64,000 bases of DNA, taken from positions 9,481 through 73,480 of the forward strand of contig JBPBQO010000035.1 in NCBI GenBank assembly GCA_050954785.1, written 5' to 3'. The notes beneath the pieces were generated by a model. That model made no database searches and had not been told where the DNA came from. It was given only the letters and a program-made list of their open reading frames with translations. How positions within the stretch are numbered: the first letter of the stretch is position 1; every line of letters starts with the position of its first letter. This document shows, in pieces, positions 52,504 through 61,080 of the stretch. The position numbers and the translations under genes were made by a program. The stretch comes from Lichenicola sp050954785. Lineage in GTDB: Bacteria > Pseudomonadota > Alphaproteobacteria > Acetobacterales > Acetobacteraceae.

Positions 52504-55110
52504 ATGGCAGATCGTGCGAGCGACACACCCCAAACGAAACGAGTTTACGGTGAGATGCGCGACTTCACGCGCACCCCGGAGCCGGGTCCGGGGCCTTCGA
52601 AGGCGGCATCCAGGGACGGCAAACCGATCTTCGTGGTGCAGAAGCACGACGCGACCCGCCTCCACTGGGACTTCCGGCTGGAGCATGGCGGCGTGCTGTG
52701 GAGCTGGGCGGTGCCGAAGGGTCCGTCGCTCGATCCGCACCACAAGCGGCTGGCGATGCATGTCGAGGATCATCCGGTCGATTACGCGACGTTCGAAGGT
52801 GTCATCCCCGAAGGCAACTACGGCGCCGGCACGGTCGAGATCTGGGACCGCGGCACCTGGGCGCCGATCAACGGCGATGCCGAAGCAGCCCTGGCCAAAG
52901 GCGAGTTCAAGTTCAGGCTCGACGGCGAGCGGTTGCAGGGCGGCTTCGTGCTGATCAGGCTGAAGCCGCGGCCGCGCGAGAAATCCGAAAGCTGGCTGCT
53001 GATCAAGGAGCACGACGAGTTCGAGCGCGAGGGCGCCGATGCCGCGGTGCTGGAGGAACGGAAGCTGGGCGCCGCCAAACTTGAAAAGCCGGCGAAACCG
53101 GCGAAGAAGAAGGCGCCGCCGAAATCCAGAGGAAATTCCGAGCTACCGGAGACCCAGGAGCCACAGCTTGCCCAACTGGTGCACACCCCACCGACCGGCA
53201 AAGGCTGGGTCAGCGAGGTCAAGTTCGACGGCTATCGCATGCTGGCCCGCAAGGACGGCCACCAAGTCCGGATCATTACGCGCAACGGCCTCGACTGGAC
53301 CGAGCGCCTGCCCAGCCTGGCGGCCGCGGTCGCCGCGATGGAACCCCGGACGCTGATGCTGGATGGCGAACTGGTGGCACTCGGCAAGAACGGCATCTCC
53401 AGCTTCGCCGGGCTGCAGGACGCGTTCTCCACCGGACGGACGAAATCCCTGTTCTACTACGTGTTCGACCTGCTGCATCTGGACGGGGCCGATTTGCGCC
53501 CACAGCCACTTTCGGCGCGCCGGACGGCTCTCGAGACGCTGATGCAGAACCTGCCCGAGGCAGGGCCGGTGCGGTTCAGCGAGCATCTGGAATCGGACAC
53601 CGCGCGGGTGAAGCAGGAGGCGTGTGCGATCGGGCTGGAAGGGATCATCTGCAAGCGGCTCGATGCGCCGTACCAGCCCGGACGCGGTGGCGACTGGGTC
53701 AAGGTCAAGTGCGAGAACCGCGAGGAATTCATCATTCTCGGCTACACGCCCCCAGCCGGCACACGGCAAGGACTAGGGTCACTGCAGCTCGGATTTCGGG
53801 GCGATGGCGGCCAGCTTTATTTTGTCGGCGGCTGCGGCACCGGATTTTCCAGCCGCATTCTGCGCACGCTGACCAAACGGCTGCAGACACTGCGGATCGA
53901 CAAGCCGTTGAGTATGCTCGGCACCGAGAAGCCGCCGCGCGACACGATCTGGGTGAAACCGGAGCTGGTGGCCGAGCTGACCTATGCCGGCTTCACCGGC
54001 GGCGGAATGCTGCGGCATGCGAGCTTCCAGGGATTGCGTGAGGACAAGCCGGCCGATGAGGTGGTGCGCCCGATCCCACCCTCCGACGTCAAGCGGATCC
54101 AGCTCGGCAACGCCAGACTGAAGTCCGCTCCGGCGAGCAAGGGCGAGACCGACCCGAAGCCGGCAACCAGACGCGCCACCATCGTGGTTGCACGAAGAAC
54201 CGAGCGCGGTGCGGCGGAGATCGGCGGCATTCGGATCAGCCATGCCGACCGCCCGCTCTGGCCGGAGGATGCGAACGGTCCGGCGCTGACCAAGCAGGAC
54301 CTGGCGCTGTATTGGCAGGCGGTCGGCGGGATGGCGGTACCCGGTATCGTCGGCCGGCCGCTGGCCTTCGTACGTTGTCCGGACGGGATCGGCGGCGAGC
54401 AGTTTTTCCAGAAGCATCTCGGCCGCGGAATGCCCGATGCGCTGCACGAAGCGGAGGCGGACGGCGCGCCCTATGTCGCGTTCGCCGAGGCGTCGGGACT
54501 GGTCGCGGCGGCCCAGATCGCGGCGATCGAGCTGCATAGCTGGGGATCGAGCGAAGCCGATCCGGTCCATGCCGACCGGCTGGTGTTCGATCTCGATCCC
54601 GGCGACGGCGTGACCATGCCGACGATCGTGCAGGCGGCTCGCGAGGTGAAGCAGCGCCTGGAGGCAGCCGGGCTCGCCGCGTTCTGCCGTACCTCCGGCG
54701 GCAAGGGGCTGCATGTGGTGGCGCCAGTACGAGCCAAGGCGAGCTGGGACGCGGTGCGCGCCTGGTGCCGGACGTTCGCCGAGGCGATGGAAGCCGATGC
54801 GCCGAGCCGTTTCATCTCCACCACCCGCAAGAAGGATCGCGACGGCAAGATCCTGGTCGACTGGCTGCGCAACGGGCTCGGCTCGACCGCGATCGCGTCA
54901 TTCTCGCCACGGGCACGGCCGGGAGCCGGTGTCGCCACGCCGCTGACCTGGCGCGAAGTGACCGACAAGCTCGATCCGCAAGCCTTCAACCTGCGCACGA
55001 TCCCGGCCCGACTGGCCAGGCAAAAAGCCAATCCATGGGATGGTTTCGCGGACGCTGCACGCGATCTGCCCGGGCTGTCCGCAAAACCCGTCCGCAACAG
55101 GAAGAGCTGA
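52504..55110 (+). CDS. ligD: DNA ligase D (phosphoesterase-ligase-polymerase)
   Basis: An 868-residue NHEJ enzyme. Order: 3'-phosphoesterase (about residues 20-165; QKHDATRLHWDFRLEHGG), a Lys/Ala-rich linker, ATP-dependent ligase (about 225-530; catalytic Lys240 in VKFDGYRM, EGIICKRLDAPY, WVKVKCENREEF), then primase-polymerase (about 575-850; LVFDLDPGDG and RTSGGKGLHVV). The ATG at 52504 (MADRAS) leaves the usual short lead to RDFTRTPEP; an ATG at 52555 is also possible. Ku follows 4 bases downstream. Confidence 0.92.
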   Translation: MADRASDTPQTKRVYGEMRDFTRTPEPGPGPSKAASRDGKPIFVVQKHDATRLHWDFRLEHGGVLWSWAVPKGPSLDPHHKRLAMHVEDHPVDYATFEGVIPEGNYGAGTVEIWDRGTWAPINGDAEAALAKGEFKFRLDGERLQGGFVLIRLKPRPREKSESWLLIKEHDEFEREGADAAVLEERKLGAAKLEKPAKPAKKKAPPKSRGNSELPETQEPQLAQLVHTPPTGKGWVSEVKFDGYRMLARKDGHQVRIITRNGLDWTERLPSLAAAVAAMEPRTLMLDGELVALGKNGISSFAGLQDAFSTGRTKSLFYYVFDLLHLDGADLRPQPLSARRTALETLMQNLPEAGPVRFSEHLESDTARVKQEACAIGLEGIICKRLDAPYQPGRGGDWVKVKCENREEFIILGYTPPAGTRQGLGSLQLGFRGDGGQLYFVGGCGTGFSSRILRTLTKRLQTLRIDKPLSMLGTEKPPRDTIWVKPELVAELTYAGFTGGGMLRHASFQGLREDKPADEVVRPIPPSDVKRIQLGNARLKSAPASKGETDPKPATRRATIVVARRTERGAAEIGGIRISHADRPLWPEDANGPALTKQDLALYWQAVGGMAVPGIVGRPLAFVRCPDGIGGEQFFQKHLGRGMPDALHEAEADGAPYVAFAEASGLVAAAQIAAIELHSWGSSEADPVHADRLVFDLDPGDGVTMPTIVQAAREVKQRLEAAGLAAFCRTSGGKGLHVVAPVRAKASWDAVRAWCRTFAEAMEADAPSRFISTTRKKDRDGKILVDWLRNGLGSTAIASFSPRARPGAGVATPLTWREVTDKLDPQAFNLRTIPARLARQKANPWDGFADAARDLPGLSAKPVRNRKS

Positions 55111-55114
55111 ACCG

Positions 55115-56020
55115 ATGGCCGATCGTCCAATCTGGCGCGGGCAGCTTCGCCTCGCCCTCGTATCCTGCCCGATCGCGCTGTACAGTGTGCGGCAGCCGAG
55201 CCAGGAGCTGCATTTCCATTTCATCAACCCGAAAACCGGCAACCGCGTGCGCATGGTGACGCAGGATTCCGAAACCGACGAGGAGCTGTCGCGCAAGGAT
55301 CTTCAGCGCGGTTACGAGTTTAAGAAGGACCATTACGTCCTGCTCGACGACGAGGATTTCGAACGTGCGCGGATCGACAGCTCGTCGGTCCTGTCGATCG
55401 ACAAGTTCGTACGCGCGGACAGCATCGATCCGATCTATTTCGACAGCAGCTATTACCTCGTGCCGGATGGAAGCGGCCGCGATGCCGCCGACGACGTGTT
55501 CGTGGTGCTGCGCGAGGCGATCGCGAAAACGGGCCGGGTGGCATTGTCGCGCCTGGTCATGTCCCGGCGTGAGCGGGCAGTCGCGTTGATGCCGATGGGA
55601 CGCGGGATCGTGCTGCATACGCTGAACGACACGCGCGAGATCACTGCGCCGGACAAGCTGTTCGAGGACATCTCTGACGCGCCTGCGGACAAGGAAATGG
55701 TGGCACTCGCGGTGCAGTTGATCGACCGGCAGACCGCCAAGTTCCAGCCGGGCGACATGGAAGATCGCTACGAGGCGCGCCTGCGCGAGGTGATCGACGC
55801 CAAGCTCGCCGGCGAGGACGTGCAGACGCCGACCGAGGAAGCCCCGGCCGACAACGTGGTCGATCTGATGAGCGCGCTGCGCAAGAGCCTCGGCGAAACG
55901 AAAGGCAGCACAGACGGAAAACCCTCAGCGCCGAAAACATCGGATACCAAATCCGGAAAAAAGCCGCCCGTATCCAAGGAGCCTCCGAAGAAGGCTGCAC
56001 CGAAACGCAAGAGCGCCTGA
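55115..56020 (+). CDS. ku: Ku DNA-end-binding protein
   Basis: A 301-residue bacterial Ku. The core starts WRGQLRLALVSCPIALY and includes RGYEFKKDHYVLLDDEDFE, the Ku-type central region and DRYEARLREVIDAK. The C-terminal ~45 residues are Lys/Pro-rich and basic (KSGKKPPVSKEPPKKAAPKRKS), as in extended Ku proteins. AGGAAG overlaps the ligD tail. It should hold DNA ends for LigD in stationary phase or after damage. Confidence 0.92.
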   Translation: MADRPIWRGQLRLALVSCPIALYSVRQPSQELHFHFINPKTGNRVRMVTQDSETDEELSRKDLQRGYEFKKDHYVLLDDEDFERARIDSSSVLSIDKFVRADSIDPIYFDSSYYLVPDGSGRDAADDVFVVLREAIAKTGRVALSRLVMSRRERAVALMPMGRGIVLHTLNDTREITAPDKLFEDISDAPADKEMVALAVQLIDRQTAKFQPGDMEDRYEARLREVIDAKLAGEDVQTPTEEAPADNVVDLMSALRKSLGETKGSTDGKPSAPKTSDTKSGKKPPVSKEPPKKAAPKRKSA

Positions 56021-56067
56021 CACAGTCCGGGCGAACTGGCAGCTGGTCGCGGCGAGCCGGCGTCGCG

Positions 56068-56478
56068 GTGGCCCTTCTGTCGGGGCTGGCCGCGCTTTCG
56101 ATCCTGATCCTGCCGCTGATGCTGGTTCTGCTCATGGTGCTGTTCGATACCGTGGCGCATGGCCTGCTGGTTCTGCTCGGCCTGCTGGTGACATGGCTAA
56201 GGCAGATCGTTCAGGTCGGCGCTACCGGCTTGCCGCCCTACGACACGATCGCGTTCGCACCGCTCGACGTGGCGTTGCGGTCGCTGTTCCGCTCGCTGCC
56301 GTGCCTCGCCGGGCTGATGCTCGTATTGCTGCGCCAGCGTCCGGGTCGGTCGTGGTGGCTGGTGGTGGTGCTCTGGGGCCTGTCTGCTTCGATCGGCGGC
56401 GAGGTGGTCGCAGTTGCACTGCTACCGGGGATCGGGATCGCTATCTGGTTTGCATTGCCACATGCGAGATTTTCTTGA
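56068..56478 (+). CDS. Small membrane protein of unknown function
   Basis: Up to 136 residues from a GTG, with three or four hydrophobic stretches (LSILILPLMLVLLMVLF, HGLLVLLGLLVTWL, WWLVVVLWGL, VVAVALLPGIGIAIWFAL). It is 47 bases after ku on the same strand. No family or ribosome site is recognised, so this is a tentative gene. Confidence 0.45.
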   Translation: MALLSGLAALSILILPLMLVLLMVLFDTVAHGLLVLLGLLVTWLRQIVQVGATGLPPYDTIAFAPLDVALRSLFRSLPCLAGLMLVLLRQRPGRSWWLVVVLWGLSASIGGEVVAVALLPGIGIAIWFALPHARFS

Positions 56479-56523
56479 TTCTGATCGAGACGCATCCGCC
56501 TTCAACACGGGAGGAAAATCGAC

Positions 56524-56721
56524 ATGAATGATCCTGTCGCGGGTTCCGAAATGGACAACTCGATTTCGTCGGATCGGCTCGCGTTGGCGCCTGCGCGATG
56601 GCACACCGCGAACGACGTGTCGGTCGGACAAGTCTGTCTGCACGACAACCCGCTGCTGGACGAGCCGCATACCCGATCCCACGTCAAATTGCCCTTGCTC
56701 GGCCATTGGGGCGCACCGTGA
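56524..56721 (+). pseudogene. N-terminal stump of phosphoketolase (xfp remnant)
   Basis: A 65-codon frame with a strong GGGAGG site. Residues 24-63 (ARWHTANDVSVGQVCLHDNP, then LLDEPHTRSHVK and LLGHWGAP) match the N-terminal domain of xylulose-5-P/fructose-6-P phosphoketolase, up to the LLGHWG turn, after which intact enzymes run for about 730 more residues. Here the frame ends and acetate kinase starts in the GTGA overlap. It looks like an internal deletion of an xfp-ackA operon. A functional peptide is unlikely. Confidence 0.82.
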
Positions 56722-57929
56722 GCCAGGCCGAGCCGGCGCCACGGCTGGCGATGGACGCGATCCTGACCCTGAATGCGGGCTCGTCCAGCATCAAGTTTGC
56801 CCTGTTCCGGATCGTAGACGCGGATATCGCGGTCGCGGTCCGCGGCCAGATCAGCGGGATCGGCAGCGCGCCGAAGTTCCGGGCCGCCGATCCGAATGGC
56901 AAGGCGCTGGGCGAACACGCCTGGACCGGCGGAGACCAGACCCAAGAGGATCTGCTTCAGTTCCTACTCGACTGGATCGTGAAGCATCTCGGATCGGACC
57001 GGCTGGTCGCAGTCGGTCATCGTGTCGTGCATGGCGGACGCGACCATGACCGGCCGGCGCTGGTGACGGCCGATCTCATGGCGTCGCTCGAAGCCCTCGT
57101 GCCGCTGGCGCCGTTGCACCAGCCGCATAATCTGGCGCCGATCCGCGCGGTCGAGGCGATCCGGCCGGGCCTCAGCCAGGTTGCGTGCTTCGATACGGCG
57201 TTCCATCACGCCATGCCGATGGTCGCCGCACGGATCGCACTGCCACGTGAATTCGAGGAACAGGGCGTGCGCCGCTACGGGTTTCACGGGTTGTCCTACG
57301 AATACATCGTCCGCCGCCTGCGGGTGCTGTCGCCCGACCTGGCGGCCGGCCGGGTAATCGTTGCTCATCTCGGCAACGGCGCCAGCCTGTGCGCCATGAA
57401 GAACGGACAGAGCCAGGACACGACGATGAGCTTCACCCCGCTCGACGGGCTGGTGATGGGCACCCGCTGCGGCAGCATCGATCCGGGCGCCATTCTCTAT
57501 CTACTGCGCGAGCATGGGATGAATGCGGATCAGGTCGAGGATCTGCTCGACCGGCGTTCCGGCCTGCTCGGCGTATCCGGCGTGTCCAGCGACATGCGCG
57601 TCCTGCTCGACAGTGACGATCCGAAAGCGGCGGAGGCGGTCGAGCTGTTCGTGTTCCACATCGCGCGCGAAGCCGGAGCGATGGCGAGCACGCTCGGCGG
57701 TGTCGACGGCATCGTGTTTACCGGCGGGATCGGCGAGCATGCAGCGCAGGTCCGCGCGCTCGTGTGCAAACGGCTGGCCTGGCTCGGCGTCGAGATGGAC
57801 GACAAGGCCAACGACGCCGATGCGGACATCATCAGCACCGCGGCCAGCCGGGTCGAGGTACGGATGATCCCGACCGACGAAGAGGCGATGATCGCCCGCC
57901 ACACCTTGGATTTATACGCCGGCACATAG
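56718..57929 (+). CDS. ackA: Acetate kinase
   Basis: A 403-residue enzyme converting acetyl phosphate and ADP to acetate and ATP (reversible). AILTLNAGSSSIKFALF opens the first ASKHA domain; VGHRVVHGG, DTAFHHAMP, YGFHGLSYEYI, VIVAHLGNGASLCA, DTTMSFTPLDGLVMGTRCG and FTGGIGEHAAQVR complete the family pattern. The GTG at 56718 overlaps the phosphoketolase stump stop (GTGA); an ATG at 56751 is an alternative. Its natural substrate source (Xfp) is broken upstream, so it may now use acetyl phosphate from another route such as Pta, not seen here. Confidence 0.92.
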   Translation: MSQAEPAPRLAMDAILTLNAGSSSIKFALFRIVDADIAVAVRGQISGIGSAPKFRAADPNGKALGEHAWTGGDQTQEDLLQFLLDWIVKHLGSDRLVAVGHRVVHGGRDHDRPALVTADLMASLEALVPLAPLHQPHNLAPIRAVEAIRPGLSQVACFDTAFHHAMPMVAARIALPREFEEQGVRRYGFHGLSYEYIVRRLRVLSPDLAAGRVIVAHLGNGASLCAMKNGQSQDTTMSFTPLDGLVMGTRCGSIDPGAILYLLREHGMNADQVEDLLDRRSGLLGVSGVSSDMRVLLDSDDPKAAEAVELFVFHIAREAGAMASTLGGVDGIVFTGGIGEHAAQVRALVCKRLAWLGVEMDDKANDADADIISTAASRVEVRMIPTDEEAMIARHTLDLYAGT

Positions 57930-58050
57930 GGCGTCGCGATCGAGACATACGGGCTCGGAAACGTTCGCCGTCCTGTAGACGATGCAGAGCGTGCACCGGC
58001 AGCCCCCGGACCGGGATCGGCTTTTCCATCACTCCGGCCGGCGTCAGTCA

Positions 58051-60330
58051 TCAGAACTGGATGCGGGCATTCAGATAAGCGGTACGCGGCTCGCCGACAT
58101 AGATGTAGTCGGAGGCCTGGAAGCCCCAGAAATGCTTGTTGGCAACGTTGTCGACTTCGGCGCGCAGGGTAACGGTCTTGCCATAGAGCTTTGTGGTGTA
58201 GCTCGCGCGGAGGTTGACCAGCACGTAATGCGGCAGGTTGAAGGTGTTGGGGGAGTCTCCGACGATACTGTCCACGTAACGAGCTTCCGCGGTTGCTGAA
58301 AGATTCTTCACCCACGGGACGTGGTTGGTGAGCTGCACGGAATCCTGAAAACGCGGCACGCCCTCGACACGATTTCCGATCAGGTCGGTCTCGGTCTGCT
58401 GGTAGACCGCTTCCTCCCAGCCGAAGCTGTTGGTGAACACGAAGCCCCAGGGAAGATTGATGCGGTTATTCGCTTCGAGGCCCTGCAGACGCTCGTTGCC
58501 GTTCGACACGAAGACGTTGGCGGCATCGGCGTACTGGGCGCCGCGGTTGATGCGGTACAGCGCAGCCGAGGCCGACCAGCCCGGCCGGTCGATCTTGGCA
58601 CCGACCTCGATCTGGTCACTGCGAATCGGCGACAGCGACTGTTCGGCATTGGCGTAGCTGTCGCCGACCGTACCGCCATCCTCGAGCGCCTGCACGTAAG
58701 AGACATAGAGCGTGGTGTCGCGCCAGGGATGGAACAGCAGGGCGGCGACCGGGGTAAGCGGGGTCTCGGTATCGACGGCTGCCGGACCGCCGGCGGCGGA
58801 ATAATTGATCTGGCGGTAATCGGTAAAGCGAACGCCCGCGATAAGCGACCATTTCCGACCGAAATCGATCGTGTCGCTGGCGAAGGCGGAAGTCTGGTCG
58901 GAGCGCAGACTACGGTATTGCGGAAACGAGAAATCGTGCGGAATTAGGATCGTCGTCAACGGCTGGTACAGGTTCTCGGTAGAGCCGATCGGCTGGTTCA
59001 TGGAGTTTCGTGCCGTCAACCGGGTTAGGCCCTGCCAGGAACCGCCGAAGGTAAGCTGGTGGTGGAACGGGCCCGTCACGAAATGCCCCTCGACCAGCGC
59101 CTGGACCTGGTCGTAGACCGCGACACCCTGGCTGGCAGTCAGGAAGTCCTGGAAATCTCCGCTTTCGTTCTCGAGGCGCGGCCACTCGCCACCGTAGCGG
59201 CGCCAATCGTAGCTGTGGCTGTAGTTCACGCGCGCGGTCCAATGATCGTTCAGGTCCCAGCGCAGGCCACTGGCCAGGTAGAGCACCTCCGAGTTGAAAA
59301 AGGTGCTTGGCACCGCTGATAGGTTGGTGTCGCCGCTAACCGGGGCCGGTAGTTGGCTACCGGCATAATTCATCCCGTTCTGGTTCAGGATGACGCCCTG
59401 GATGCCACCGTAGACGCGTCGATCCTGGTAGATCGCGTCGGCCGTCCAGAGCAGCGACGGGGCGATGCGGGCGTCGAGGCCGATTGAGCCGGAGTAGCGG
59501 CGGACGTTGGAGCCGTTATAGGTGCGGCCTTGCTCATGCTCCAGGTTGACGCGGTAGCCGAGCACGCTGCGCGCAACACGGCCGCCGAGGTCGATATGCT
59601 GCGAGACCACCGAGCCCGAACTGTAGCCGACATCGGCCGCGACGAAGCTCCGGTCGGTGGGCTTCTTGGTCTCGTAATCAATCAGGCCGCCCGGTGCGTT
59701 GAAGCCGTAGAGGAAGCCGGACGCACCCTTTAGCAGTTGCACCTGTTCGAAGGATTCGAGCGGTAGCTCCACGGTGGTCATGTAGAACGGCGCGCCGTTG
59801 ATCTTGTAGCCGTTGAAGTCGTCGAGCGGCACGCCGCGCACCGTCACGGAATAGGAATTGTAGGAATAAGTGTTGCCGTTGGGAACAAAGGACGCGTCCT
59901 CGGAGAACACCCGCGCAAGCGACTTTACCTGTCGGTCCTGGATCTCGGCAGCGGTTACGGTACGGGTGGAGAATGGGGTGTCGAGGTCGCGCCGACTGCC
60001 GAGCGCGCCGCCTGCGACCACCGGATCACGCCGCTGGCCCGTCACATCAACCACCTCTGAAGTATTCGGCGGAACAGCCGCCTGCCGGTGCCCGACCGGA
60101 ACACGCTTCGTGACGGCTTGTGGCTGCCGGCTTGCCCTGTCGGCAGCCTGTTGCGGTCGATGAGACGCGGTTGCCCGAGCCTGGCCGGAGTGGGCTGGGT
60201 GATGGCGGGCATCGGCGCCCATAAGAGCCGTCGGCTGGGCTCCGGACGACGTGTCGTCGGCATGTGCGCCGGCCATTGGTGGAACGAGGAGAACAAGAAG
60301 CGCAGAGCGCCGAAGCAGGCGAAGTGACAT
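58051..60330 (-). CDS. TonB-dependent siderophore-type receptor
   Basis: A 759-residue receptor. A signal peptide (MSLRLLRRSALLVLLVPP to AGAHAD) leads to a ~75-residue low-complexity basic region, then a plug domain (RRDLDTPFSTRTVTAAEIQ, VTVRGVPLDD, FEQVQLLKGASGFLYGFNAPGG) and a long barrel ending AYLNARIQF. The plug style is that of the siderophore-receptor TIGR group (FhuE/FpvA-like). GGAAGG precedes the ATG at 60330. It likely imports a ferri-siderophore; no biosynthesis genes are nearby. Confidence 0.88.
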   Translation of the reverse strand: MSLRLLRRSALLVLLVPPMAGAHADDTSSGAQPTALMGADARHHPAHSGQARATASHRPQQAADRASRQPQAVTKRVPVGHRQAAVPPNTSEVVDVTGQRRDPVVAGGALGSRRDLDTPFSTRTVTAAEIQDRQVKSLARVFSEDASFVPNGNTYSYNSYSVTVRGVPLDDFNGYKINGAPFYMTTVELPLESFEQVQLLKGASGFLYGFNAPGGLIDYETKKPTDRSFVAADVGYSSGSVVSQHIDLGGRVARSVLGYRVNLEHEQGRTYNGSNVRRYSGSIGLDARIAPSLLWTADAIYQDRRVYGGIQGVILNQNGMNYAGSQLPAPVSGDTNLSAVPSTFFNSEVLYLASGLRWDLNDHWTARVNYSHSYDWRRYGGEWPRLENESGDFQDFLTASQGVAVYDQVQALVEGHFVTGPFHHQLTFGGSWQGLTRLTARNSMNQPIGSTENLYQPLTTILIPHDFSFPQYRSLRSDQTSAFASDTIDFGRKWSLIAGVRFTDYRQINYSAAGGPAAVDTETPLTPVAALLFHPWRDTTLYVSYVQALEDGGTVGDSYANAEQSLSPIRSDQIEVGAKIDRPGWSASAALYRINRGAQYADAANVFVSNGNERLQGLEANNRINLPWGFVFTNSFGWEEAVYQQTETDLIGNRVEGVPRFQDSVQLTNHVPWVKNLSATAEARYVDSIVGDSPNTFNLPHYVLVNLRASYTTKLYGKTVTLRAEVDNVANKHFWGFQASDYIYVGEPRTAYLNARIQF

Positions 60331-60798
60331 GAGCGCCTTCCGAAACGAGACGCCGCGACGATGTGGCGCGGCCGGTCGATCGACCTGGCGAGACCACCCC
60401 ACCCGCCTAACTAACGGTGTTGTATCGTGTCACTAACTATTACACAATGTTTTATGCGCTTATTATAAATCTACCGCCGCTCGGCGGATAAGATTGGTGT
60501 ACGACAACCGCGCACGCCAACCAACCGCATTTCCCCCGCCACGCGCCGCCTCCGGATCGTGCGGCCGAGGCTATGCTGGAGGGGAAACGTGACGCCGGAC
60601 AGCTCCCGAGCATCCGCGAGCGCCGCCGGTCAGGCCGTCGGTCTTGCTCGACGTCGCGTCGCATGATCACGGGGGTGGCGTTCGGATACGCCGGTATCGG
60701 CACGGTCTGTGTCGGCCCTGGTCGGCACCAACGGTTACCGAAACGACTTCGACCGTTGTTCCGGCCACCGCCTACCTAATTATTGGATCCGACGCTTT
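60331..60798. promoter_or_regulatory. AT-rich upstream region of the siderophore receptor
   Basis: About 470 bases without a supported gene. An AT-rich stretch at about 60420-60475 (ttgtatcgtgtcactaac...) stands out in the high-GC setting and probably contains the receptor promoter. I could not mark a convincing Fur box. Confidence 0.4.
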
Positions 60799-61080
60799 TT
60801 ACGCCGACGGCGTTTCGTCGACGGGTTGGTTGCGCAGGTAGGGTTCGACCTTGCCCTGCATCTTCATGGTCATCGGGCTGCCGTCGCGGCCGACGGTCTT
60901 GCCGACGGCGACGCGGACCCAGCCTTCGCTGACGCAGTATTCCTCGACGTTGGTTTTTTCGACGCCGTTGAAGCGGATGCCGATGCCGCGGGCAAGCAGG
61001 GCCTCGTTGAAGTGCGGGCTCTTCGGGTTGATCGCCAGCCTGTCGGGCAGCGTGGATTGGTCGGGGAGGGTTGAGCTCAT
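60799..61080 (-). CDS. DUF3297-family protein
   Basis: A 93-residue protein matching DUF3297: LPDRLAINPKSPHFNEALLA, RGIGIRFNGVEKTNVEEYC, VSEGWVRVAVGKT, DGSPMTMKMQGKVEP. The function is unknown; such genes are widespread in alphaproteobacteria. The start overlaps the permease stop by ATGA (61077-61080), which is an unexpected coupling and implies co-expression. Confidence 0.85.
   Translation of the reverse strand: MSSTLPDQSTLPDRLAINPKSPHFNEALLARGIGIRFNGVEKTNVEEYCVSEGWVRVAVGKTVGRDGSPMTMKMQGKVEPYLRNQPVDETPSA

Noticed and set aside
60410..60475. Fur box upstream of the siderophore receptor
   Set aside because: The AT-rich stretch does not match the GATAAT repeats well enough.
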